Shown piece by piece: positions 25,871 to 34,577 of a DNA stretch of 64,000 nucleotides. Location of the stretch: assembly GCA_000702085.1 (NCBI GenBank), contig JNKP01000007.1, positions 62,001-126,000 on the forward strand, written 5' to 3'. The translations under genes were made by a program, and so were the position numbers. Source of the stretch: Lachnospiraceae bacterium P6A3 (GTDB taxonomy: Bacteria; Bacillota; Clostridia; Lachnospirales; Lachnospiraceae). The notes beneath the pieces are model-generated. The model was not told the DNA's origin. It saw only the letters and a list, made by a program, of their open reading frames with translations, and made no database searches. Position 1 is the first letter of the stretch. Every line of letters starts with the position of its first letter.

Positions 25871-27266
25871 GCTGATCGTAAACAGAATCCGTTTCTGCAG
25901 CGGTTGCGCCGCTTATGTAATAGATCCTGCCGGATGTGGTGACTATTTTGATGGCTACTCTTTTGTCCGGAGCCAGGAATACTTTACAGCTTTCTCCGTT
26001 AACACTGAAATTACCCTTAAGAAGAGTATCCATACCTACACCGTTTGTACGTACCATGCTGAGGGTGTGGATATCATCTATGTATTCCGCACTTTCGATT
26101 TCGGCTACGGGTATCATGTATTCATCTCTTAGCTGATGACATATGACACTTCCGTCGGAAATTCGTAAATTTATGGGAGTTGCTTCCAGCATTCCTGTCC
26201 AGATTACAACAAGGAGTGAGAAGATAATGGAAAGTACACCCAGAAATCCTATGATCTTACCTGCGGGGTGTGCCATGTTTATGGTGCTGCCCACGCCTGC
26301 ACGTTTCTCAATGTTTAACCTCTTGTCCGAAGGATTGTAATAGAACATTCCTGCGATCCAAAGATCGTCATCATCCTGAATTACAGTCATATCCTTGTGA
26401 TAGATCTTCTCTATCCTCTGATCGGTATGTACAAATACGGCAAGTGCGCCCATAACCAGGATCATATATAATCCTATTCCTGCGATCATGACGATGCCTG
26501 AACCTGAGAGTATTTCAAGGAGTGAGAGTGCACATACAAAGATAGTGTTTGCCCACATCATCAGCACGAACATCTTTGCCATGTTCTTTTTTTTGGCCCT
26601 GTTGTAGTTGGCATTTATATCACTGTCTGTTGATATAACCTCACTTTTTATGCGATCCATGACAAAACCGATGACGGTTATCATGATCCCGACCAGAAAT
26701 ATGGATCCGCACACAGCGGTGGCAAGAAAAGTACCGCTTGCAGGAGAATCTGCTATTTTGATAACCTTAAGATCCGAAAGAAGAGCGATGATAACGGTAA
26801 GTGCTCCAACGATGTTGGGAAGAATAACCGATGCCGGCTTCAGAGCCCTTACGGTTCCCACGGTTTTAAGATCCGTATAACTGATGCCTTTTTCGGCGAT
26901 TATTCCCAGGCTCTTCTTGAGAGCCTTCATTTCTTTATTGCCGTAAACATATGGTACGGATATGGCAAAAATGGCTATAAAGACAAACATTACCCATATA
27001 AATGTTCTCATGGGCAGTGTACCGAGTATCAGGAGAAGTACTGAGATCACGGTAAATACCATGTTCAGCCTGAAAGCTGCTTTATTGTTTTTATCCGTAA
27101 TGGCATCTATCTTATCCGATACATCTGGCCCCTCAAATTCCTTTCGGTTTGTGACTCCGAATATGAGCTTCTTTTCCTTCCATTTACGGGGATACAATAG
27201 CGCATAAGTTATCCAGATAGTGGGTACGAGACATATAAACATTATTATTCCAAAAAATGCATCCAT
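25854..27266 (-). CDS. DUF5808/DUF1648-type membrane protein
   Basis: A 470-residue membrane protein with about eight or nine spans. Between spans lies a conserved DUF5808-like patch (LWIAGMFYYNPSDKRLNIEKR, near 300), and the C-terminus is a PH-like domain (AEIESAEYIDD then RIYYISGATA). Such proteins occur next to YtrA-type GntR regulators in Firmicutes and are thought to serve envelope stress, but the function is unknown. GAGG lies six bases before the ATG at 27266, close to the regulator's stop, so it is the last gene of the three-gene operon. Confidence 0.8.
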   Translation of the reverse strand: MDAFFGIIMFICLVPTIWITYALLYPRKWKEKKLIFGVTNRKEFEGPDVSDKIDAITDKNNKAAFRLNMVFTVISVLLLILGTLPMRTFIWVMFVFIAIFAISVPYVYGNKEMKALKKSLGIIAEKGISYTDLKTVGTVRALKPASVILPNIVGALTVIIALLSDLKVIKIADSPASGTFLATAVCGSIFLVGIMITVIGFVMDRIKSEVISTDSDINANYNRAKKKNMAKMFVLMMWANTIFVCALSLLEILSGSGIVMIAGIGLYMILVMGALAVFVHTDQRIEKIYHKDMTVIQDDDDLWIAGMFYYNPSDKRLNIEKRAGVGSTINMAHPAGKIIGFLGVLSIIFSLLVVIWTGMLEATPINLRISDGSVICHQLRDEYMIPVAEIESAEYIDDIHTLSMVRTNGVGMDTLLKGNFSVNGESCKVFLAPDKRVAIKIVTTSGRIYYISGATAAETDSVYDQLSASL

Positions 27267-27274
27267 ATTATTCC

Positions 27275-27646
27275 TCAGCTTTCCGTTCCGTAAAATTCTT
27301 CTAATAGACCGATCAGCTCTGCTTTTGACACTCCCGACAATCTGGCTTCCGAGACGATCCTCTTAAGTTCTGCTTTATTACTTTCACTGATGCTCCCCTG
27401 TTTTTGAATGCTGGTCCTTATCCTTGCGCCGTTTTTACGGTCCGTCATGATATAGCCTTCCGTTTTAAGAAGCTGATACGCTTTACTGACCGTCATGGTA
27501 TTGATGCCCATTTCCATGGCAAGGGCTCTTACCGTTGGGAGCTGCTCGCCGCCCTCAAGTTCTCCGGAAGAAATGCCCATGACAATCTGATTTCGTATCT
27601 GCATATATATCGGGATATCCGATAGCTCGTTGATACGTATTATCAT
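27275..27646 (-). CDS. GntR family regulator, YtrA subfamily
   Basis: A 123-residue winged-helix regulator. The N-terminal DNA-binding domain has the YtrA pattern (PIYMQIRNQI, then EQLPTVRALAMEMGINTMTVSKAY), and the effector part is only about 50 residues, as expected for this subfamily, which usually acts as an autorepressor. It is encoded between a CPBP protease gene and a DUF5808 gene, overlapping the former in ATGA. A fitting palindrome lies at 28613-28633 over the operon promoter. Confidence 0.92.
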   Translation of the reverse strand: MIIRINELSDIPIYMQIRNQIVMGISSGELEGGEQLPTVRALAMEMGINTMTVSKAYQLLKTEGYIMTDRKNGARIRTSIQKQGSISESNKAELKRIVSEARLSGVSKAELIGLLEEFYGTES

Positions 27647-28548
27647 CTTGCAATCCCCTTTGCTGTTTTATTTTTCTCTGAAAGAATACAAAGGACAATT
27701 GCAAGTATCAGTGCGGGAATTCCGGAGATAAGTCCGATTACGTGGGGACCGAATATCATCTGATCCATATATTCCTCCTTGCACAGATAGCAGAAGATGG
27801 TGAGCGCATTTATGGCTCCGTGGAAGAGGGCGGGAATCCAGATGCATCCTGTTTTCTCATAGTAATAATCCTCGATTATTCCGATTACTGCCGCAAACAG
27901 GCAGAAGGCAAACAGACCAAGGAAGGGGGCTCCGGGATAATCGGTTCCGTACTCGTATCCCGCAAGGAGCATTACGGGCCAGTGCCACATTCCCCAGATG
28001 ATACCGCCGATGATACGTCCTAAGGTGGTTCCGAATCTGTCCTTGAGATAAGGATACATTGCGCCTCTCCATCCTATTTCTTCACCCAGAGCCAGAAACA
28101 TATTGAGGAACGGAGTGTATGTGATGGCTTGAATGGTAGAGATTACAGCCAGTGTCTTAACGGTCAGTCCCGCAGCTTCCATTTGTGCCAGCGCATCTTC
28201 CGGCATGGTGGATGCAAGAGCAGCGAATTCGGAATCGTATCTGTCCGGAAAAACAATGAAATACAAAATTGCTCCCAGCGCAGTTATAACTAAGGGTGTC
28301 CAGAGGGCTAAGAATACAAAGCGTATTTTTCCGCCGAGCTTAGGTATAAATCCCATTCCCTTGAGGGGAATCCTTGCAATAAGTACTCCTGCCATGGGAG
28401 CGAACATGCAAAGTGCAAGAAGTAACTGGAAGGCAAGCACATTGCCCTTCTGAGCAAGAAGGCTTGCTATAATCTGTATCACCCATGCAATACCGAAGGT
28501 TGCGATCATATAGATAATGAATTGTTTCTTTGTTGTTTTTTCTCTCAT
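27643..28548 (-). CDS. CPBP family intramembrane glutamic endopeptidase
   Basis: A 301-residue polytopic protein of the CPBP (Abi, type II CAAX protease-like) family. The catalytic motif is EEIGWRG near residue 159, followed by WHWPV near 190 and FHGAIN near 245, giving the expected Glu-Glu-x3-Arg and two His sites. Family members cut within membranes and serve in bacteriocin immunity or prenyl-protein processing; here the role is unknown. ATG 28548 is chosen over 28560 because GAGG then lies six bases upstream. It is the first gene of the GntR-controlled operon. Confidence 0.9.
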   Translation of the reverse strand: MREKTTKKQFIIYMIATFGIAWVIQIIASLLAQKGNVLAFQLLLALCMFAPMAGVLIARIPLKGMGFIPKLGGKIRFVFLALWTPLVITALGAILYFIVFPDRYDSEFAALASTMPEDALAQMEAAGLTVKTLAVISTIQAITYTPFLNMFLALGEEIGWRGAMYPYLKDRFGTTLGRIIGGIIWGMWHWPVMLLAGYEYGTDYPGAPFLGLFAFCLFAAVIGIIEDYYYEKTGCIWIPALFHGAINALTIFCYLCKEEYMDQMIFGPHVIGLISGIPALILAIVLCILSEKNKTAKGIAR

Positions 28549-28612
28549 AATCTGCCTCATTTCAAAAGGTTATATGTGAATGGTTTCTATTCCGGATACG
28601 TTTTGTATCTTC

Positions 28613-28633
28613 TGTATTACTCCAACTAATACA
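28613..28633. promoter_or_regulatory. Candidate GntR/YtrA operator
   Basis: TGTATTA and TAATACA form perfect seven-base inverted arms with a seven-base spacer, placed at the predicted start of transcription of the CPBP-gntR-DUF5808 operon. Confidence 0.6.
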
Positions 28634-28634
28634 A

Positions 28635-28664
28635 GATATACACTGTTTGAATATTCATGTCAAG
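28635..28664 (-). promoter_or_regulatory. Promoter of the CPBP-gntR-DUF5808 operon
   Basis: On the minus strand TTGACA, 18 bases, TATATC. The start site would fall within the palindrome at 28613-28633, as expected for repression. Confidence 0.6.
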
Positions 28665-28724
28665 TACTTGCATAAAAAATCTTGGAAATATGAGGAAATC
28701 CGCGTAAATGCCCGTGTTCCTATG

Positions 28725-28754
28725 TTGTTAAGGATGCGTATTTTGTGATAAAAT
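28725..28754 (+). promoter_or_regulatory. Promoter of the glycosyltransferase-hisC genes
   Basis: TTGTTA, 18 bases, TAAAAT with extended TG (TGATAAAAT). ATACAcaaTGTAT, a small inverted repeat, follows at about 28752-28764. Confidence 0.55.
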
Positions 28755-28819
28755 ACACAATGTATGCGTATGTATCACATAAACGGCTTTTGCTTTTGTC
28801 TTCGGGGAGGACATGTATT

Positions 28820-29827
28820 ATGACGATATCCTGCGTAATGATAGTCAAAAATGAAGAGAACATCCTTGCAAGATGCCTTGACAGTATCAGGGATCTCATG
28901 GATGAGATTGTCATCGTGGATACGGGTTCATCCGATAAGACCAAAGAGATAGCACGTAAGTATACGGATAAGATCTATGATTTCGCCTGGACGGGAGATT
29001 TCTCCGATGCGAGAAATTTCGCATTCTCTAAGGCAAGTTGTGATTACATATATTCTGCGGATGCAGATGAGATCTTGGACGAAGCAAATCATGAGAAATT
29101 TGCGAATCTCAAAGCCATTCTTCCTGATGAAGTTGAGATTGTGCAGATGAAGTACGGAAACCAGCTTGAGCATTCAACCGTCTACAATTTCGATGAGGAA
29201 TTAAGACCCAAGATGTTCAAACGTTTAAGACAGTTTGTATGGCAGGATCCCGTTCATGAAATGATCAGACTCGATCCCGTCATCTATGACAGTGATATCG
29301 TGATCACGCATAAACCTGAAGGAAATCACGGAAGCAGGGATCTTCAGATTTTCTCCAAATCCACGACAGGCGGAGGAAAGCTCAGCAAAAGACTCTTTGA
29401 TATGTATGTCAGAGAACTTTTCATGACCGGTACGGAAGATGATTTCAGGAGTGCTCTTCCGTATTTCGTAGCTTGCGCGGGAGATACAGGGCTTGATCCC
29501 GACAGTGTCAACAAGGCTTGTCTTGTAATTGCACATATTGCAAGGATCCATGGCGACATCGTCATGTTTTTCAAGTACATAACCAAGACCATGGCAACCG
29601 ATCCTTCATCGGAAGTATGCATGGAGCTCGGTCTGTTTTATGAGAGGATCCAGGATTTCGAAGAAGCCGCCATCTGGTATTACAATGCGGCTTTTGAGAC
29701 ACTTCCTTCAATTTACATTAAATCCTCGGGCAAAGATGCCGCAGAGGGACTTAAGAGAGTATATGAGCAAATGGGCCTGCCTGAGGTGGGCGAAAAGTTT
29801 GCGGAAGATATAGAGGCAAAAGCATGA
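28820..29827 (+). CDS. Family 2 glycosyltransferase with C-terminal helical repeats
   Basis: A 335-residue cytoplasmic protein. The GT-A domain (about 1-200) opens with ISCVMIVKNEEN, has IVIVDTGSSDKT near 34-46, and the metal-binding SADADE near 77-82, as in the TPR-type GT2 enzymes (SunS-like). The C-terminal part is helical, with TPR-like segments (ELGLFYERIQDFEEAAIWYYNAAFE near 270). Donor and acceptor are unknown. ATG 28820 is used because GGGGAGG precedes it; the open frame extends 25 codons upstream over the promoter. The stop overlaps hisC in ATGA. Confidence 0.88.
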   Translation: MTISCVMIVKNEENILARCLDSIRDLMDEIVIVDTGSSDKTKEIARKYTDKIYDFAWTGDFSDARNFAFSKASCDYIYSADADEILDEANHEKFANLKAILPDEVEIVQMKYGNQLEHSTVYNFDEELRPKMFKRLRQFVWQDPVHEMIRLDPVIYDSDIVITHKPEGNHGSRDLQIFSKSTTGGGKLSKRLFDMYVRELFMTGTEDDFRSALPYFVACAGDTGLDPDSVNKACLVIAHIARIHGDIVMFFKYITKTMATDPSSEVCMELGLFYERIQDFEEAAIWYYNAAFETLPSIYIKSSGKDAAEGLKRVYEQMGLPEVGEKFAEDIEAKA

Positions 29828-30873
29828 ACTGGGAATCAAATGTCAGAAAAGTAGTACCTTATGTTCCGGGAGAGCAGCCTTCCGGCAAAGTCATCAAACT
29901 CAATACCAATGAAAATCCCTATCCTCCCGCGCCGGGAGTGGAGGCACTTCTTAAGAACTTCGATGTATCCCTTTTAAAGAAATATCCCGAGGCGGACTGC
30001 CATTCACTGGCAAATGCCCTTGCGGAAAAATATAATGTAAAGCCCTCGCAGGTTTTTGTCGGAGTAGGTTCCGATGACGTTCTTGCGATGGCTTTTCTTA
30101 CTTTTTTCAATTCTGATAAAAGTATTCTTTTCCCGGATATCACTTATTCGTTCTACGATGTGTGGGCGGAGCTCTTTAAGATTCCCTATGAGCAGATCCC
30201 TCTCGATGATGAATTCAGAATTCATCCCGAGGATTATGCCAAGGAAAACGGAGGCGTAGTTATTGCCAACCCTAATGCCCCTACAGGTGTGTTCATGGGA
30301 CTTGACGGTATCAGGGCTATCCTTGATAAGAACCGTGATGTTGTGTGCATCGTCGATGAAGCATATGTTGATTTCGGTGCGGAGAGCGCACTGAGTCTGC
30401 TTGATGAATATGACAATCTTCTGGTTATCCAGACCTTCAGCAAGTCCAGATCCATGGCCGGTCTCAGAATCGGATATGCCATCGGAAGTGAGAAGATGAT
30501 TTCATATCTGCAGGACGTTAAATATTCATACAATTCTTATACGATGAATTCCATAACCCTTGAGATAGGAGTTGAAGCCGTAAGGGATGATGCTTATTTC
30601 AGAGCTACATGTGAAAAGGTCATCGCTACAAGAGAAAGACTTAAAGGACAGCTAGGGGAACTTGGATTTGAGTTTCAGGATTCCAAGACGAATTTCATCT
30701 TTGCAAAGCATGCATCGGTTCCCGCAGAGCATATATTCAAAGAGCTTAAGAGCAGGAATATCTATGTCAGATACTGGAACAAGCCCCGTATCAGCGAGTA
30801 TCTGAGAATAACCGTCGGCACGGATGAAGAATGTGACACACTTGTCGCAAATCTCAAAGATATTTTAAAATAA
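29824..30873 (+). CDS. hisC: Histidinol-phosphate aminotransferase
   Basis: PLP enzyme of histidine synthesis (imidazole-acetol phosphate plus glutamate to histidinol phosphate), 349 residues. Family signs are NTNENPYPP near the N-terminus, ANPNAPTG near 144, DEAYVDF near 178 and the Schiff-base lysine in TFSKSRSMAGLRIGY near 205. No other his gene is nearby, and it is coupled to a glycosyltransferase by a four-base overlap, so a different amino-keto substrate such as a sugar or tyrosine-pathway acid remains possible. Confidence 0.9.
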   Translation: MNWESNVRKVVPYVPGEQPSGKVIKLNTNENPYPPAPGVEALLKNFDVSLLKKYPEADCHSLANALAEKYNVKPSQVFVGVGSDDVLAMAFLTFFNSDKSILFPDITYSFYDVWAELFKIPYEQIPLDDEFRIHPEDYAKENGGVVIANPNAPTGVFMGLDGIRAILDKNRDVVCIVDEAYVDFGAESALSLLDEYDNLLVIQTFSKSRSMAGLRIGYAIGSEKMISYLQDVKYSYNSYTMNSITLEIGVEAVRDDAYFRATCEKVIATRERLKGQLGELGFEFQDSKTNFIFAKHASVPAEHIFKELKSRNIYVRYWNKPRISEYLRITVGTDEECDTLVANLKDILK

Positions 30874-30890
30874 GTCCGGCGCATATCTTG

Positions 30891-30910
30891 GAAGTCTCCG
30901 CGGAGGCTTC
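30891..30910. repeat. 20-bp inverted repeat between hisC and the next gene
   Basis: GAAGTCTCCG followed directly by CGGAGGCTTC, with a single G-T position. It is not followed by a T-run, so it is a weak terminator at most. Confidence 0.4.
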
Positions 30911-30942
30911 GGAAAAAACAATACAGACAGGAGAATTACTTA

Positions 30943-31473
30943 ATGGGTTCTTTGGCAAGAAAGATAGCACAGGCATTTGTGGCTAATACAATGACGCAGT
31001 ATTTCGGATGTTTCATCATCTCAATGATACCTCTGATCGAACTCAGAGGCGCGATACCAATAGCCTACTGGTTCCGTGGAATGAATCCGGATAATTTCAA
31101 TATCGTGCTCGGTTATGTGATCATAGCCATCGGCAACATGATCCCCGTACCCATCATTTTCTTCTTCGCAAGAAAGGTGCTTGAATGGGGAAAGGATAAA
31201 CCGGTCATCGGAAAATTCTTTACCTTCTGCCTCGAGAAGGGACATAAGGGCGGAGAGAAACTTCAGGCAAAAGCGGGACGCGGACTGTTTGTTGCACTTC
31301 TTCTTTTTGTAGGGATTCCTCTTCCCGGAACAGGCGCATGGACGGGAACACTTGCGGCATCACTTCTTGATATGAAATTCAAGGAGAGCATCACCGCAAT
31401 AATGCTCGGTGTTGCACTTGCGGGAGTGATAATGGGTATTGCATCTTCTTTTCTATCAAGTGTGATATTCTAA
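30943..31473 (+). CDS. Small multidrug exporter family protein (COG2426)
   Basis: A 176-residue membrane protein with about four or five spans. It matches the PF06695 family: SMIPLIELRGAIPIAYW near residue 27, IPVPIIFFFAR near 67, and FVGIPLPGTGAWTGTLAASLL near 121. The name comes from a small-molecule export assignment that is poorly supported, so the substrate is unknown. AGGAG precedes the ATG at 30943. Its neighbours are hisC and a methyltransferase, with no clear joint pathway. Confidence 0.88.
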   Translation: MGSLARKIAQAFVANTMTQYFGCFIISMIPLIELRGAIPIAYWFRGMNPDNFNIVLGYVIIAIGNMIPVPIIFFFARKVLEWGKDKPVIGKFFTFCLEKGHKGGEKLQAKAGRGLFVALLLFVGIPLPGTGAWTGTLAASLLDMKFKESITAIMLGVALAGVIMGIASSFLSSVIF

Positions 31474-31498
31474 GTGATTACGGGAATTTGACAGATAT

Positions 31499-32323
31499 AT
31501 GAATTCGGATAATACAGGATTAAATTCATACAGTGCATTTGCGGATGTCTACGATGAGTTAATGAATGATGTCCCTTATGATGCGTGGGCCGAAAGGATC
31601 GACCGCGACATCAAGAGGTTTGGAATCAGCAAAACTAAATCCGAGTACGGTGAAGATGCTCATGATGAGGAAGCTCTTCTTGAGAGTGAGAGAAATCTTG
31701 TTGCGGATATCGGATGCGGAACCGGCGTAATTACACGGAAGCTCTTTGATATGGGATACGATGTGTTTGGCATCGACTATTCACCTGAGATGCTTTCGAG
31801 AGCAATGGACAGTGATGAAGACAGAGGAATCATGTATCTGAACCAGGATATGAGAGAACTCGATCTTTATTCCACAATAGGAACCGCAGTCAGCATATGC
31901 GACAGCATCAACTATCTTCTGGAAGATGAAGATCTTGAGGATGCGTTTGCGGGAATCTCAAAGTTCCTTTATCCCGGCGGTATTTTTATTTTTGACTGTA
32001 ATACTTCATACAAGTACAGAGAATCCATAGGTGAATCTACCATCGCGGAAGCCGGCGAGGATGTCTCTTTTATCTGGGAAAATTATTACGACGAAGAAGA
32101 AAACGTTAACGAGTACGATCTTACTCTTTTTATAAAAAGACCGGACGGTTTGTATGAACGTGCGGAGGAAACTCACCTTCAAAGAGGTATTGAAGTAAGT
32201 GACATCGAAAGACTTGCGGATAAGTGCGGTCTTGAGATTGTGCTCATGGTCGATTCCGACACGGAAGAAGAAGTAAGAGAAGAAACCGAAAGAATATATG
32301 CGGTTTTAAGAAAGAAAAACTGA
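31499..32323 (+). CDS. Class I SAM-dependent methyltransferase
   Basis: A 274-residue soluble protein with a Rossmann methyltransferase fold. Motif I is VADIGCGTGVITRKL near 70, the acidic residue after strand 2 lies in VFGIDYSPEML near 90, and motif IV lies in SICDSINYLLED near 140. The N-terminal YSAFADVYDELMNDVPYDAW resembles a clostridial family of small-molecule methyltransferases. The stop overlaps hslO by one base. Substrate unknown. Confidence 0.85.
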   Translation: MNSDNTGLNSYSAFADVYDELMNDVPYDAWAERIDRDIKRFGISKTKSEYGEDAHDEEALLESERNLVADIGCGTGVITRKLFDMGYDVFGIDYSPEMLSRAMDSDEDRGIMYLNQDMRELDLYSTIGTAVSICDSINYLLEDEDLEDAFAGISKFLYPGGIFIFDCNTSYKYRESIGESTIAEAGEDVSFIWENYYDEEENVNEYDLTLFIKRPDGLYERAEETHLQRGIEVSDIERLADKCGLEIVLMVDSDTEEEVREETERIYAVLRKKN

Positions 32324-33228
32324 TGGCAGATATTAATACCAAAGATTATATCGTGACGGCAACGGCTGCGGATGCACATATAAGAGCCTTTGCATGCACT
32401 ACGAAAAATATCAGTGAAGAATCCAGAAGACTTCACAACACAAGTCCCGTAATGAGCGCAGCTCTGGGAAGAACTCTCACCGCAGCTGCAATGATGAGCA
32501 TCATGATGAAGGGCGACGGAGATAAGCTCACGATCCAGATCAAATCGGACGGCCCTTCCGGCGGACTTACCGTTTGCGCCGATTCACACGGCAACGTAAA
32601 AGGATACACCCCGGTTCCCGATGTTATCGTACCTGCCCATAGCAACGGACATCTGGGAGTTTCCGCAGCAATCGGAAACGGTGATCTGATAGTTGTTAAA
32701 GATCTCGGACTTAAAGAGCCCTATGTGGGAAGAATTGCTCTTCAGACCGGAGAGATTGCAGAGGATATTACATATTATTTTGCAGCATCCGAGCAGACTC
32801 CTTCATCAGTAGGTCTCGGAGTTTTGATGAACAAGGACAACACCGTAAGATGCTCTGGAGGATTTATCATACAGCTTATGCCCGATGCGGGAGACGATGT
32901 TATATCCGTTATCGAGGAGAATCTGAAGAGCTTAAAGAGTGTTACCGAGATGCTGGATGCGGGAATGACTCCCGAAGACATGATCGAGGAAGTTTTAAAG
33001 GGCCTCGATATACACTTTAACGAAAAGTACGATACCGCATACAAGTGCGACTGTTCAAGAGACAGAGTCGAGGCAGTGCTTGTAAGTCTCGGTGAAAAAG
33101 AGATCACGGACTTTATAAAAGCCGGTAAAGATGTAGAGATACACTGCGATTTCTGCGACACCGATTATGTATTTAATCCAGATGAATTAACTGAGATCCT
33201 GAAGAAAAGCAGGGCTCTTAAGAAATAA
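32323..33228 (+). CDS. hslO: Redox-regulated chaperone Hsp33
   Basis: Hsp33, 301 residues, a holdase activated by oxidation. The N-terminal core has the family start (YIVTATAADAHIRAFACTT), and the C-terminal zinc switch has Cys-x-Cys (KCDCSRD near 241) and Cys-x2-Cys (CDFCD near 275), all four cysteines being present. It is the last gene of a coupled pair with the methyltransferase and lies 14 bases before dapL. Confidence 0.95.
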   Translation: MADINTKDYIVTATAADAHIRAFACTTKNISEESRRLHNTSPVMSAALGRTLTAAAMMSIMMKGDGDKLTIQIKSDGPSGGLTVCADSHGNVKGYTPVPDVIVPAHSNGHLGVSAAIGNGDLIVVKDLGLKEPYVGRIALQTGEIAEDITYYFAASEQTPSSVGLGVLMNKDNTVRCSGGFIIQLMPDAGDDVISVIEENLKSLKSVTEMLDAGMTPEDMIEEVLKGLDIHFNEKYDTAYKCDCSRDRVEAVLVSLGEKEITDFIKAGKDVEIHCDFCDTDYVFNPDELTEILKKSRALKK

Positions 33229-33242
33229 AAGGAGACGAAAAA

Positions 33243-34457
33243 ATGGTCAAAGTAAATGATAACTATTTAAAGCTTCCCGGAAGTTATCTTTTTTCCACAA
33301 TCGGAAAAAAGGTAAGAGAATACAGTGAGGCTCATCCCGATGCGAAGATTATCAGACTGGGTATCGGTGACGTTACCCAGCCCCTTGCTCCCGCAATCAT
33401 CACAGCACTTCACGGCGCTGTCGATGAGATGGCAAACAAAGATACCTTCAAGGGATATGCCCCCGATCTCGGATACGAATTCCTCAGAAATGTGATCGCA
33501 GATACCGATTACAAAAAGAGAGGATGCGACATCTCCGCTGATGAAATCTTTGTATCCGACGGTGCCAAGTCAGACTGTGCAAATATCCAGGAGATCTTTT
33601 CCGTAGACAATAAGATCGCTGTGTGCGATCCCGTTTATCCCGTATACGTTGATTCAAACGTTATGGCAGGAAGAACCGGAACCTATGACCCTAAGGCTGA
33701 GACCTGGTCAGATGTCATCTACATGCCCTGCCTTGAAGAGAACGGATTTGCTCCCGAGCTTCCTTCGGAGACTCCCGACCTTATCTACCTGTGCTTCCCC
33801 AATAACCCCACCGGTTCCGCAATCACTAAGGATCAGCTTCAGAAGTGGGTTGATTATGCAAACAAAGTCGGCGCCGTTATTCTCTATGATGCGGCATACG
33901 AAGCATATATCTCAGAGGACAACATTCCTCACTCCATCTACGAGTGTGAAGGAGCAAGAACCTGCGCCATCGAGTTCAGATCATTTTCCAAGAATGCGGG
34001 CTTTACCGGTGTAAGACTTGGCTTCACCGTAATTCCCAAGGATCTTAAAGCGGGAGATACGCCTCTTCATCCTCTCTGGGCAAGACGTCACGGAACCAAG
34101 TATAACGGAGCTCCCTACATCATTCAGAAGGCCGGCGAAGCAGTTTATTCCGAAGAAGGAAAGAAGCAGTTAAAAGAGCAGGTTGCTTATTACATGAACA
34201 ATGCAAAGGTGATCTACGAGGGACTTAAGAGCGCAGGCTATCAGGTATCGGGAGGTGTAAATGCTCCTTACATCTGGCTTAAGGCTCCGAATAACATGAC
34301 CAGCTGGGAATTCTTCGATTTCCTTCTCGACAAGGCTCATGTAGTAGGAACTCCCGGATCGGGCTTCGGTCCCAGCGGAGAGCACTTCTTCAGACTCACC
34401 GCTTTCGGAACTTACGAGAATACTCTCGAGGCTATTGAAAGAATCAAAAAACTGTGA
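33243..34457 (+). CDS. dapL: LL-diaminopimelate aminotransferase
   Basis: PLP enzyme converting tetrahydrodipicolinate directly to LL-diaminopimelate, a one-step shortcut of lysine and wall precursor synthesis. At 404 residues it has the DapL start (VNDNYLKLPGSYLFSTI), RLGIGDVTQPL, CFPNNPTGSA near 183 and the Schiff-base lysine in RSFSKNAGFTGVRLG near 249. AAGGAG precedes the ATG at 33243. It is ended by the hairpin at 34505. Confidence 0.95.
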   Translation: MVKVNDNYLKLPGSYLFSTIGKKVREYSEAHPDAKIIRLGIGDVTQPLAPAIITALHGAVDEMANKDTFKGYAPDLGYEFLRNVIADTDYKKRGCDISADEIFVSDGAKSDCANIQEIFSVDNKIAVCDPVYPVYVDSNVMAGRTGTYDPKAETWSDVIYMPCLEENGFAPELPSETPDLIYLCFPNNPTGSAITKDQLQKWVDYANKVGAVILYDAAYEAYISEDNIPHSIYECEGARTCAIEFRSFSKNAGFTGVRLGFTVIPKDLKAGDTPLHPLWARRHGTKYNGAPYIIQKAGEAVYSEEGKKQLKEQVAYYMNNAKVIYEGLKSAGYQVSGGVNAPYIWLKAPNNMTSWEFFDFLLDKAHVVGTPGSGFGPSGEHFFRLTAFGTYENTLEAIERIKKL

Positions 34458-34487
34458 TATAGTCTGACCACGGTCAAAGACCGATTC

Positions 34488-34496
34488 TGTTAAAAT
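34488..34496 (+). promoter_or_regulatory. Extended -10 element TGTTAAAAT
   Basis: Same nine bases as the pot promoter -10. Predicted start near 34503 lies exactly at the base of the hairpin at 34505-34545. Confidence 0.45.
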
Positions 34497-34504
34497 GTTC
34501 AAAT

Positions 34505-34551
34505 AAGAGACTTATGTTTTCCCAATGGGAAGACGTGGGTCTCTTTTTTTT
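34505..34551 (+). terminator. 19-pair terminator hairpin after dapL
   Basis: AAGAGACTTATGTTTTCCC (34505-34523) pairs along its full length with 34527-34545, using several G-U pairs, closing on a three-base loop AAT and followed by eight T. The G-U pairs are only stable in the plus-strand RNA. Confidence 0.8.
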
Positions 34552-34577
34552 GTTTTCTTAAAAACGGAGGTGAAAGA

